Shown piece by piece: positions 1-6,424 of a DNA stretch of 19,836 nt; the first letter of the stretch is position 1, and each line of letters opens with the position of its first letter. Under the pieces are notes generated by a model, which saw nothing but the letters and a program-made list of their open reading frames with translations, did no database searches and was not told the origin of the DNA. This stretch comes from Desulfovibrio sp. GTDB taxonomy: Bacteria; Desulfobacterota; Desulfovibrionia; Desulfovibrionales; Desulfovibrionaceae. The translations under genes and the position numbers were made by a program. The DNA is taken from assembly GCA_031270875.1 (NCBI GenBank), contig JAISXC010000271.1:1-19836 (forward strand), given 5' to 3'.

Positions 1-1
1 C

Positions 2-1069
2 CTGACCGCCACAGTGGGCGCCGGCGTGATCACGGCCGACATCAAAAAAGCCGCCGCCAGATACGGCCTGTTCTATCCCCCGGATCCCGCCAGCTTCGCC
101 TATACGACCATCGGCGGGAACATCGCCACCGATTCCGGCGGACTGCAATGCGTCAAGTACGGGACAACCAGAAGTTATGTCGCGGGGCTGGAAGTTGTTC
201 TGGCCAACGGGGAAATCATTCATACCGGCAACAAATGCATAAAAGACGTCGCCGGCTACAACCTGACGCAATTGTTCGCCGGTTCCGAGGGAACTTTGGG
301 CATCATAACCGAGGCCATCCTGAAACTGGTGCCGGTTCCTGAGGGCAAAAAGGCCATGATGGCGATTTTCAGCGATCTTGAATCGGCGGGCAGAGCCGTT
401 TCCAAAATCATGGTCGCAGGCGTCGTTCCCTCCACCATGGAATTGCTGGAAAACACGATAATACGCTGCGTTGAGGATGTCATCCATCAGAATCTGCCTG
501 TGGACGCCGCGGCGCTTCTGCTGATTGAGGTGGACGGGGACGCCGCCACGCTTGACGGCAAGATCGAAAAGATTTCCGCCGTCTGCAAGGAGCTTGGCGT
601 GAGTGAACTGCGCTTCGCGAATACGGCGGAAGAAATCAACCAAATCTGGGAAGGCCGACGCAACTGTATGCTGGCTGTATCGCGGTTCGGAAAAAGAATA
701 AGCGGCGATCCGGCCGCCCCCATCAACCGCCTGCCGGAAGAACTCCTCAAACTCAGGGAACTGGGGGAGAAATATAACGTCAAGACGGCCTGTTACGGGC
801 ACGCGGGCGACGGCAACCTCCATCCGCTCTTTTTTTACACCAATGATGAGGAATTTGAACGCGCGACCAAGGTCAAGGACGACTTCTACGACTTCATGCT
901 GACCTTGGGCGGAACAGTCACGGCCGAACACGGCATCGGCAACGAGAAGATCAAATACATGAAAAAACAATTCGGTCCCGTCATGTACGGCATTATGAAA
1001 GGAATCAAGAAAGTCCTGGATCCCAAAAACATTCTCAGTCCCGGATGTCTTTTTGGAGAAGACCTATGA
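2..1069 (+). CDS. glcD: GlcD-like FAD-linked 2-hydroxyacid oxidase subunit (5' end cut by window)
   Basis: The frame is open from base 2, so the gene begins outside the window and about 355 residues are visible; full GlcD proteins are usually around 460, so roughly the first 100 are missing. What is seen is the latter half of the FAD-binding (PCMH-type) domain, including GGNIATDSGG, VAGLEVVLANGEII and GSEGTLGIITEA, followed by an FAD-oxidase C domain with YGHAGDGNLHP and TAEHGIGNEKIKYM, both hallmarks of the GlcD/D-lactate dehydrogenase family. Known family members oxidise glycolate, D-lactate or other 2-hydroxyacids at the membrane and pass electrons to the GlcF iron-sulfur partner. Its stop codon overlaps the start of the GlcF-like gene by four bases (ATGA), implying translational coupling and a shared complex. 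Family is secure; the exact substrate is not, and a D-lactate dehydrogenase is equally possible. Confidence 0.9.
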   Translation: MTATVGAGVITADIKKAAARYGLFYPPDPASFAYTTIGGNIATDSGGLQCVKYGTTRSYVAGLEVVLANGEIIHTGNKCIKDVAGYNLTQLFAGSEGTLGIITEAILKLVPVPEGKKAMMAIFSDLESAGRAVSKIMVAGVVPSTMELLENTIIRCVEDVIHQNLPVDAAALLLIEVDGDAATLDGKIEKISAVCKELGVSELRFANTAEEINQIWEGRRNCMLAVSRFGKRISGDPAAPINRLPEELLKLRELGEKYNVKTACYGHAGDGNLHPLFFYTNDEEFERATKVKDDFYDFMLTLGGTVTAEHGIGNEKIKYMKKQFGPVMYGIMKGIKKVLDPKNILSPGCLFGEDL

Positions 1070-2343
1070 GCAATCAATACACTCCGTTAAAGGAAATGGC
1101 CGCGAATTGCTCCTTTTGCGGCGCGTGTCATGCCGTCTGCCCCGTTTTTTCCAAACTCGCGGTGGAGTCGTCCTGCGCGCGCGGGCGGCTTTTCCAGGCG
1201 CGGTTTCTTTCCGATGAAAGACTGAAAGCGAACGAACATTTGGCCGAAACCATCACAAAATGCACGTTGTGCCAGGCATGCGCGGCAAGGTGTTCCACGG
1301 GCATAAAAACCACGGACATCTTCATGCGCCTGCGCAAGGAGATTTACGGGGAAGTGCCGATGCCTCTGGCCAAGCGAGTCGCTTTTACCTGGCTGACGTA
1401 TCGAAGGCTGTTCGACGCTTGTCTCAGCTTCGGCGCCCCTTTCCAGTCGCTGTTGTTCAGGCCCAAAGATGACGGGGCCGGGCATGTCTCAAGATTCCCC
1501 ATCCCCGCCGCAGGCCTGAACCTGCGCCGAGTGGTGCCCAGGCTGGCGTCCAAACCCCTGCGGCGTCTCGTCCCTGAAGTCAGCAGGCCCGCGACGGGCT
1601 CTATCAAGGCGAGGGTCGCCTTTTTCCCCGGTTGCATGCTCTCCTATATGTATCCGCAAGCGGGCAAGGCTTTGCTGGGCGTTCTGGTCAAAAACGGCGC
1701 GGAAGTCCATATTCCCAAAAAGATGGTCTGTTGCGGCACTCCGGCCATAACCTCCGGCGATTTCGGCGTCGGCAAGGTTCTGGCGGAAGTCAACGTGAAT
1801 ATTATGGCTTCCGAAAGGTATGACGCCATCATCACAGGTTGCGCCACCTGCGCCACAGCCCTGTCGCACGAATACGGCATGGTGCTGGAAAATTCCCCCG
1901 CACTCGGCAAATGGGACGCACTGAAAGGCAAGGTGCAGGACTTCACGACTTTCCTTTGCAAACTTGGTTACAGCAAGGACTTCAGAGACGTGAAGCGCCG
2001 CGTGACGATGCATGATCCCTGTCATCTTGTGAGGGGAATGAAGGTTTCCAAAGAGCCACGCGAACTTGTCAAGGCCATCCCCGGAGTAACCTTTGTCGAA
2101 ATGGCCGATGCCGACAAGTGTTGCGGCTGCGCCGGCTCCTTCAGCGCCCAGTATTACGAGCTTTCACGCCAAATCAACGACGACAAGATTGACTCCATCG
2201 ACAAGACGCATGCGGATCTGACTGTCACGGGATGCTCCGCCTGTCGTATGCATATCGTCGACGGACTGAGCCAGCGGGGACTCTCCTGTGAAGTTACCCA
2301 CACCGCGGAACTGATCGCCCGAGGTTATGGGCTAAGCGTCTGA
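1066..2343 (+). CDS. glcF: GlcF-like iron-sulfur (CCG-domain) subunit
   Basis: This 425-residue protein has two N-terminal 4Fe-4S motifs: Cys15-18-21-25 (CSFCGACHAVCP) and Cys66-69-72-76 (CTLCQACAARC). Two cysteine-rich CCG domains follow: FFPGCMLSYMYP with a later VCCGTPA, and then HDPCHLVRGM with CCGCAGSF. That is the standard layout of glycolate oxidase GlcF and of HdrD/LutA-like electron-transfer subunits, which carry electrons from the FAD subunit to quinone or another acceptor. The start at 1066 is preferred over an in-frame GTG at 1045 because a GGAGA ribosome-binding site at 1055-1059 sits just before it and it overlaps the upstream stop codon. With the GlcD-like gene it forms a coupled pair; a separate GlcE is not visible. 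Family certain, substrate inferred. Confidence 0.9.
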   Translation: MSNQYTPLKEMAANCSFCGACHAVCPVFSKLAVESSCARGRLFQARFLSDERLKANEHLAETITKCTLCQACAARCSTGIKTTDIFMRLRKEIYGEVPMPLAKRVAFTWLTYRRLFDACLSFGAPFQSLLFRPKDDGAGHVSRFPIPAAGLNLRRVVPRLASKPLRRLVPEVSRPATGSIKARVAFFPGCMLSYMYPQAGKALLGVLVKNGAEVHIPKKMVCCGTPAITSGDFGVGKVLAEVNVNIMASERYDAIITGCATCATALSHEYGMVLENSPALGKWDALKGKVQDFTTFLCKLGYSKDFRDVKRRVTMHDPCHLVRGMKVSKEPRELVKAIPGVTFVEMADADKCCGCAGSFSAQYYELSRQINDDKIDSIDKTHADLTVTGCSACRMHIVDGLSQRGLSCEVTHTAELIARGYGLSV

Positions 2344-2364
2344 TCGCAAAAATGATAAACCTGA

Positions 2365-2387
2365 CTTGCCTGCCGGCGGCAGGCAAG
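2365..2387. promoter_or_regulatory. Perfect inverted repeat between glcF and dapA
   Basis: CTTGCCTGCC at 2365-2374 is followed by three bases and then its exact complement GGCAGGCAAG at 2378-2387. The ten-pair GC-rich hairpin lies in the 73-base gap between the GlcF-like stop and the DapA start. No T-tract follows, so it is not a typical intrinsic terminator; an mRNA-stabilising or processing hairpin, or an operator, is possible. Confidence 0.5.
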
Positions 2388-2416
2388 CGACAGCGCGCAG
2401 AGCGCAAGGAGCGACC

Positions 2417-3310
2417 ATGCGATTCACTGGAGCATACACGGCGTTGGCGACGCCGTTTTCAGACGGCGACATTGATGAGGAAGCCTACCGGCAATTTATT
2501 GAGTGGCAAATCAGTGAAGGCATAGACGGTCTGGTGCCGTGTGGAAGCACGGGCGAATCGGCCACCATGAGCCATGAGGAGCACGCCAAAGTCATTCGCA
2601 TTTGCGTTGATCAGGCGAAAAAACGGGTTCCGGTGATAGCCGGCGCCGGTTCCAACAATACGGCGGAGGCAATCCACCTCACGCGGATCGCCAGAGAGGC
2701 CGGCGCTGACGCCGCGCTGCTCATCACCCCGTATTACAACAAACCAACGCAGGACGGTCTTTTCGCCCATTATAGGAAGATCGCGGACGAAGTTCCGGAG
2801 ATGCCTCTGATTGTCTACAACGTGCCCGGCAGAACCGGCGTCTGCATAAACCCCGCCACCATGGCCCGAATGTTCAGGGAAATTCCCTCCGTGACGGGCA
2901 TGAAAGAAGCGACGGCCGACATGACGTATGTCTCCGAAGTGCTGGAACTCTGCGGGCCGGATCTCAATTTGCTTTCCGGGGACGATTTTACCGTATTGCC
3001 GACGTTGATGCTTGGCGGCGAGGGCGTTATTTCAGTCACGTCCAACATTGCCCCCCGCAAAATGGCGACCCTCTGCGCCGCCTGCGCCGGGGGCAATCTT
3101 ACGCGAGCCAGAAAGCTGCATTATGAGCTCAATCCTTTGAACAGAGCTTGTTTCGTCGAAAGCAACCCCATCCCGGTCAAGACGGCCTTGGCCGTCATGG
3201 GAAAAATGAAAGCGGACCTGAGACTGCCCCTGGTTCAGCCGTCTCCCGAGAATCAGAACCTCATACGGCGCACGCTGGAAGCTATGGGGCTTGCGCAGAA
3301 GCAACAGTGA
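2417..3310 (+). CDS. dapA: DapA-family (dihydrodipicolinate synthase-like) class I lyase
   Basis: This 297-residue protein has the length of 4-hydroxy-tetrahydrodipicolinate synthase, which condenses pyruvate with aspartate semialdehyde in the lysine pathway. Visible key residues are the GSTGES loop (Ser44, Thr45), Tyr107 in PYYNKPTQ, Tyr134 and Arg139 in YNVPGRTG, and the Schiff-base lysine Lys163 in MKEAT. The arginine and YNVPGRTG favour true DapA over 5-keto-4-deoxyglucarate dehydratase. Position 44 is Ser instead of the Thr of the E. coli enzyme, a conservative change in the proton relay. The chosen start has an AAGGAG site at 2406-2411; upstream in-frame codons lack one. Its place between a hydroxyacid oxidase and a racemase-like gene leaves open a catabolic 2-keto-3-deoxy acid aldolase role, so function is less sure than family. 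Confidence 0.85.
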   Translation: MRFTGAYTALATPFSDGDIDEEAYRQFIEWQISEGIDGLVPCGSTGESATMSHEEHAKVIRICVDQAKKRVPVIAGAGSNNTAEAIHLTRIAREAGADAALLITPYYNKPTQDGLFAHYRKIADEVPEMPLIVYNVPGRTGVCINPATMARMFREIPSVTGMKEATADMTYVSEVLELCGPDLNLLSGDDFTVLPTLMLGGEGVISVTSNIAPRKMATLCAACAGGNLTRARKLHYELNPLNRACFVESNPIPVKTALAVMGKMKADLRLPLVQPSPENQNLIRRTLEAMGLAQKQQ

Positions 3311-3354
3311 ATTTTTCATATACACGCCATCGGCGAAATTGAGGAGGGAAATGT

Positions 3355-4674
3355 ATGTGCGCAATGCCCGCTGTCCAGAATCTCATTCAAAATGTTGTCG
3401 TGCCGCCCCTTGCCCGCGTCAGGTGCATTCTTGACGACGACGGCATCAAAGACATCACGGAAGCCGTCACAAAAGCCATGGACGCCTCGGAAGTGCGCGG
3501 CCGCCTGCCCAGGGGAGGCTCCATAGCGATCGGGGTGGGTTCCCGCGGCATGTCGCGTCTGCCTGAACTGGTGAAAGCCACTGTGGACTGGTTCAAAAAG
3601 GAAGGCGCAAAACCCTTCATCATTCCCTGCATGGGCAGCCACGGAGGCGCCACGGCGGAGGGGCAGGCCTATATGCTGAAAAGCCTCGGCATAACGGAAG
3701 AAAGCGCCGGCTGCCCCGTCCGTTCCTCCATGGATGTGGTGCGGCTGGGCACGCTGGAACGCGGACTGCCGGTGTACATGGATGCCCTCGCGGCGGCCGC
3801 GGACGGCATTTTCGTCATCAATCGCGTCAAGCTCCACACCAGCTTTTCGGGAATCCATGAAAGCGGCGTTGTAAAAATGTTCACCATCGGTCTCGGCAAG
3901 CAGGCCGGGGCGGATTCCGCCCATACCCTGGGCTTTGGAGCCTTCGCCGAAATTATGCCGGAAATGACAAAACTGATACTGGCGGCGAAAAAAAATGTTC
4001 TCGGCGCCCTTGCCACTGTGGAAAACGCCAGTGAAGTGCCTTGCCTGGTGGAAGTGGTCATGAGCGAAAAATTGATTGAGCGCGACAGGGAACTTCTCAA
4101 GTATTCCACGACGCGCATGCCCTCCTTTCCGACAGCGCAACTTGACGTGTTGATACTCAGCCGGGTGGGCAAGGACATTTCCGGCGCGGGGATGGATCCG
4201 AACATTATCGGCCGCTATTCCACTCCGTTCAAATCAGGCGGCCCCAGCATCAATAAAATCGGCATACTGGATATTTCCGATGCGTCCAAGGGCAATGCGA
4301 CGGGCATGGGCAACGCTGATGTCATCACCCGCCGATTTGCCGGCAAAATTGATTACAACGCCACCTACGCAAACGTCATTACGGCCACAGTGCCCCGTTC
4401 AGCGGGCGTGCCAATGACCATGGACAATGATCTCGACCTGTTCCGCTGCACCATAAAAAACTGCATGGTGGAAGATCCCGCCAAGGTGCGTCTGTTGTGG
4501 GCGCGGGACACGCTGACCCTGGATCGTTTTCTTGTTTCCCCTGAACTGCTCAAGGAACTGGAGAACAAACCCAAATGCGAAGTGCTTGGCGATCCCCAGC
4601 CCATAGCTTTTGACAAAGAGGGCAATCTCGCGGACAGGGATCCCTGGAGCCAATTCCCCGGTGAAACGCATTAA
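3355..4674 (+). CDS. LarA-superfamily (DUF2088) nickel-dependent racemase/epimerase-like protein, copy 1
   Basis: This 439-residue protein matches the lactate racemase (LarA) N-terminal domain superfamily. Landmarks are VGSRGMSRLPELV, MGSHGGATAEGQ, NRVKLHTSF, HESGVVKMFTIGLGK and AGADSAHTLGF. The residues His96, His161, Lys174 and His190 are spaced 65, 13 and 16, close to the LarA set His108, His174, Lys184 and His200 (66, 10, 16), which bind nickel and the nickel-pincer cofactor and do catalysis. This suggests an active cofactor-bearing enzyme inverting an alpha-hydroxyacid centre. A strong GAGGAGGG site at 3341-3348 sets the start; the ATG at 3351 is out of frame. No larB, larC or larE cofactor gene is present here. 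It is paralogous to the truncated gene at 18650. Known LarA homologues act on lactate, malate, hydroxyglutarate, phenyllactate or gluconate; the substrate here is unknown. Confidence 0.85.
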   Translation: MCAMPAVQNLIQNVVVPPLARVRCILDDDGIKDITEAVTKAMDASEVRGRLPRGGSIAIGVGSRGMSRLPELVKATVDWFKKEGAKPFIIPCMGSHGGATAEGQAYMLKSLGITEESAGCPVRSSMDVVRLGTLERGLPVYMDALAAAADGIFVINRVKLHTSFSGIHESGVVKMFTIGLGKQAGADSAHTLGFGAFAEIMPEMTKLILAAKKNVLGALATVENASEVPCLVEVVMSEKLIERDRELLKYSTTRMPSFPTAQLDVLILSRVGKDISGAGMDPNIIGRYSTPFKSGGPSINKIGILDISDASKGNATGMGNADVITRRFAGKIDYNATYANVITATVPRSAGVPMTMDNDLDLFRCTIKNCMVEDPAKVRLLWARDTLTLDRFLVSPELLKELENKPKCEVLGDPQPIAFDKEGNLADRDPWSQFPGETH

Positions 4675-4688
4675 GATGTATGCCCCAT

Positions 4689-4741
4689 ACGACAATAAAA
4701 AGAGGAGTACACGCATGCCAGAAAAAATCCGGTGATGCGTC
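4689..4741 (+). repeat. Upstream copy of a duplicated ribosome-binding/start region
   Basis: This stretch is nearly identical to 4754-4804, which holds the real uxaA start. Both contain AGAGGAGTACACGCATG followed by a CAGAAAAA run and TCCGGTGAT. Differences are a two-base insertion before the ribosome-binding site, a C/T change right after the ATG, one fewer A in the A-run, and a G/A change after GTGAT. The missing A shifts the frame, so this copy opens only a six-codon peptide. Confidence 0.85.
4715..4735 (+). other. Six-codon upstream reading frame in the duplicated start region
   Basis: ATG at 4715 lies behind a strong AGAGGAG site at 4701-4707 and encodes MPEKIR before a TGA at 4733-4735. 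That stop overlaps an ATG at 4735 that is in frame with uxaA, so re-initiation could yield a form with 14 extra N-terminal residues. It is probably a by-product of the local duplication, but ribosomes should load on it and it could modulate uxaA expression. Confidence 0.45.
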
Positions 4742-4753
4742 AATCTTTCAACA

Positions 4754-4804
4754 ACGACAAAAAGAGGAGTACACGCATGTCAGAAAAAAATCCGGTGATA
4801 CGTC
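4754..4804 (+). repeat. Downstream copy of the duplicated start region (used by uxaA)
   Basis: Second copy of the 4689-4741 repeat. Its AGAGGAG at 4763-4769 and ATG at 4777 open the full-length uxaA-like frame. The two copies are offset by about 65 bases. Confidence 0.85.
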
Positions 4805-6303
4805 TCAACGAAAAGGACAATGTCGTAGTGGCGAGAATTGATCTTCCCAAGGGCACCCGCATCGGGATCAATAATATTGTCACTGTCACGGAAATCCCCA
4901 GCGGCCACAAAATCGCCGTCAGCGACATTCCGGAAAACGGCGCGGTGTTCAAGTACGGCACCGAAATTGCCCAGGCATCCAAAGCGATTCGACCCGGTGA
5001 GCATGTCCATAAACACAATGTGCATACCGAGGAGGCCGAGAAAGACTATGCGCCTTGCAGCGAGTATGAGGAAACCCGGTTGGTTCCCAAGGAACAACGG
5101 CCAACATTCAACGGTTTTGTGCGCCCCAACGGCAAGGTCGGCACCCGCAATTACATTGGCATCTTTACGACGGTATTGTGCAGCGCTCCCGTGGTTCACA
5201 AGATTTGCGCGCATTTCACCCCGGAAGTCATGAAGCGGTGGCCCAATGTTGACGGGGTTGTTCCTTTTATTACGGAGACAGGATGCGGCATGGAGCAAAG
5301 CGGGCCGCCGATGGATATTCTGCGCCGCTGTACCGGCAACTACATAAAACATCCAAATATCGGCGGGGCCTTGATTGTCGGGCTGGGATGTGAGCGCAAC
5401 AACATTGATGCTTTTATGGAGCGGGAAGGCATTTCTGAAACAGACCGGATCAAACGTCTGGTAATTCAGGAGCACCGCGGATCGAAACAATCCATAGCTG
5501 ATGGCATTGATACTGTTAAACAATTTATGGAACTCGCCAATCAGGATGTCCGACGTCCCGCGTCCGTGGAGCATCTGACGGTGGCGCTGCAGTGCGGCGG
5601 CAGCGACGGGTTTTCCGGTGTTTCCAGTAATCCGGCGTTAGGCCTTGCCATGGACAAGCTGATCAAAAACGGAGGCTCCTGCGTCCTCGCCGAAAGTACG
5701 GAAATATTCGGAGGCGAAACTGTTCTCACGAAGCGGGCGGCAACTCCCGAACTTGCCCAAAAAGTGATTGATATCATGGAATGGTGGCGGCAGTACTCTG
5801 TCGGTGCGGCTGTCCAATTCACCGGCAGTACGGTTCCCGGCAATCTGAAAGGCGGCCTGACCAGTACGGCTGAAAAAGCGCTCGGCGTTGTGAGAAAAGC
5901 GGGAAATACGGGAATGGTCGACGTGGTTGATTACGGTTTTCCTGTCACAAAACCGGGATTCACTTACATGGATACCCCCGCGCGGGACTCCGTATCCGTC
6001 ACGGGAGAAATATCCGGCGGGTGCAACCTGGTGGCTTTCACAACAGGCCGGGGCACCTGTTTGGCCACATACCCGGCGCCTACCATGAAATTCTGCAGCA
6101 ACACGCCGGCCTTTAACAATATGATTGACGATCTGGATTTTAACTGCGGCACGATCGTCGACGGTGAAAAGACCCTGAATGAAGTGGGAGAAGAAATGTT
6201 CGACTATATTGTGCGCGTCGCCTCCGGCGAAAAACCCAAAGGCGAGGCTATGGGATACGGCGCGGACGAATTCCACCCATGGCAGTTCGGAATCATTTCG
6301 TGA
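4777..6303 (+). CDS. uxaA: UxaA-family altronate dehydratase-like hydro-lyase (SAF + UxaA domains)
   Basis: This 508-residue protein starts with a SAF-like domain (about residues 13-83, from DNVVVARIDLPKG to RPGEHVHKHNV). The large UxaA domain follows from about residue 112, with GFVRPNGKVGTRNYIGIF, TETGCGMEQ, VGLGCERNN, QCGGSDGFSGVSSNPALG and TTGRGTC. It ends in DEFHPWQFGIIS, which looks like a natural altronate-dehydratase terminus. Family enzymes are metal-dependent and dehydrate sugar acids (altronate, galactarate) to 2-keto-3-deoxy acids in the cytoplasm. The start at 4777 is chosen for the N-terminal match to the family and its AGAGGAG site; GTG 4732 and ATG 4735 are in frame but would only add a short charged extension through the duplicated region. 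A fragment of another dehydratase tail follows its stop. The substrate is inferred; it could act on other aldonates or aldarates. Confidence 0.85.
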   Translation: MSEKNPVIRLNEKDNVVVARIDLPKGTRIGINNIVTVTEIPSGHKIAVSDIPENGAVFKYGTEIAQASKAIRPGEHVHKHNVHTEEAEKDYAPCSEYEETRLVPKEQRPTFNGFVRPNGKVGTRNYIGIFTTVLCSAPVVHKICAHFTPEVMKRWPNVDGVVPFITETGCGMEQSGPPMDILRRCTGNYIKHPNIGGALIVGLGCERNNIDAFMEREGISETDRIKRLVIQEHRGSKQSIADGIDTVKQFMELANQDVRRPASVEHLTVALQCGGSDGFSGVSSNPALGLAMDKLIKNGGSCVLAESTEIFGGETVLTKRAATPELAQKVIDIMEWWRQYSVGAAVQFTGSTVPGNLKGGLTSTAEKALGVVRKAGNTGMVDVVDYGFPVTKPGFTYMDTPARDSVSVTGEISGGCNLVAFTTGRGTCLATYPAPTMKFCSNTPAFNNMIDDLDFNCGTIVDGEKTLNEVGEEMFDYIVRVASGEKPKGEAMGYGADEFHPWQFGIIS

Positions 6304-6335
6304 TGGTGCTGTTCAATCCGAATTCCGCAATTTGA
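6288..6335 (+). pseudogene. Orphan C-terminal tail of a GarD-type dehydratase
   Basis: Immediately after, and overlapping, the uxaA stop, a different frame reads NHFVMVLFNPNSAI and then TGA at 6333-6335. This matches the last residues of the intact GarD-like protein in this window (YHSMAVFNPNSVI) at both protein and DNA level; the stretch from ATGG to ATTTGA is clearly alignable with 9471-9502. It also resembles the E. coli GarD ending, recalled as AVFNPAPVT. It is best read as the last codons of a former garD copy whose body was lost or replaced by uxaA. Only the final 10-14 codons are recognisable; the left edge is approximate. Confidence 0.7.
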
Positions 6336-6350
6336 CGAGGTGAGGGCAAC

Positions 6351-6380
6351 GCGCGCGGCGTTCGCGGAAGCGCCGCGCGC
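6351..6380. promoter_or_regulatory. GC-rich hairpin between uxaA and the DASS transporter
   Basis: GCGCGCGGCG at 6351-6360 pairs perfectly with CGCCGCGCGC at 6371-6380 around a ten-base loop. It is followed by CAGAATTATA instead of a T-run. It could weaken read-through or protect the 3' end of uxaA mRNA; an intrinsic terminator is unlikely. Confidence 0.5.
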
Positions 6381-6424
6381 CAGAATTATATGCTGAAAAC
6401 GGCGAGAGGAGCCGAGGAGGAGTT

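Noticed and set aside
3316..4140. 274-codon antisense frame across the first LarA-like gene
   Set aside because: No recognisable domain, unusual His/Phe/Gly-rich composition, and complete overlap with a well-supported gene.
4732..4776. GTG 4732 or ATG 4735 as the main uxaA start
   Set aside because: The added residues come from translation through the duplicated leader and have no family counterpart; ATG 4777 has a strong ribosome-binding site. Kept only as a possible coupled re-initiation product.
6295..6335. Simple one-base sequencing error splitting the uxaA C terminus
   Set aside because: uxaA already ends with a typical family terminus (EFHPWQFG), while the following tail belongs to the GarD type; a single indel would not join these naturally. 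Not fully excluded without reads.
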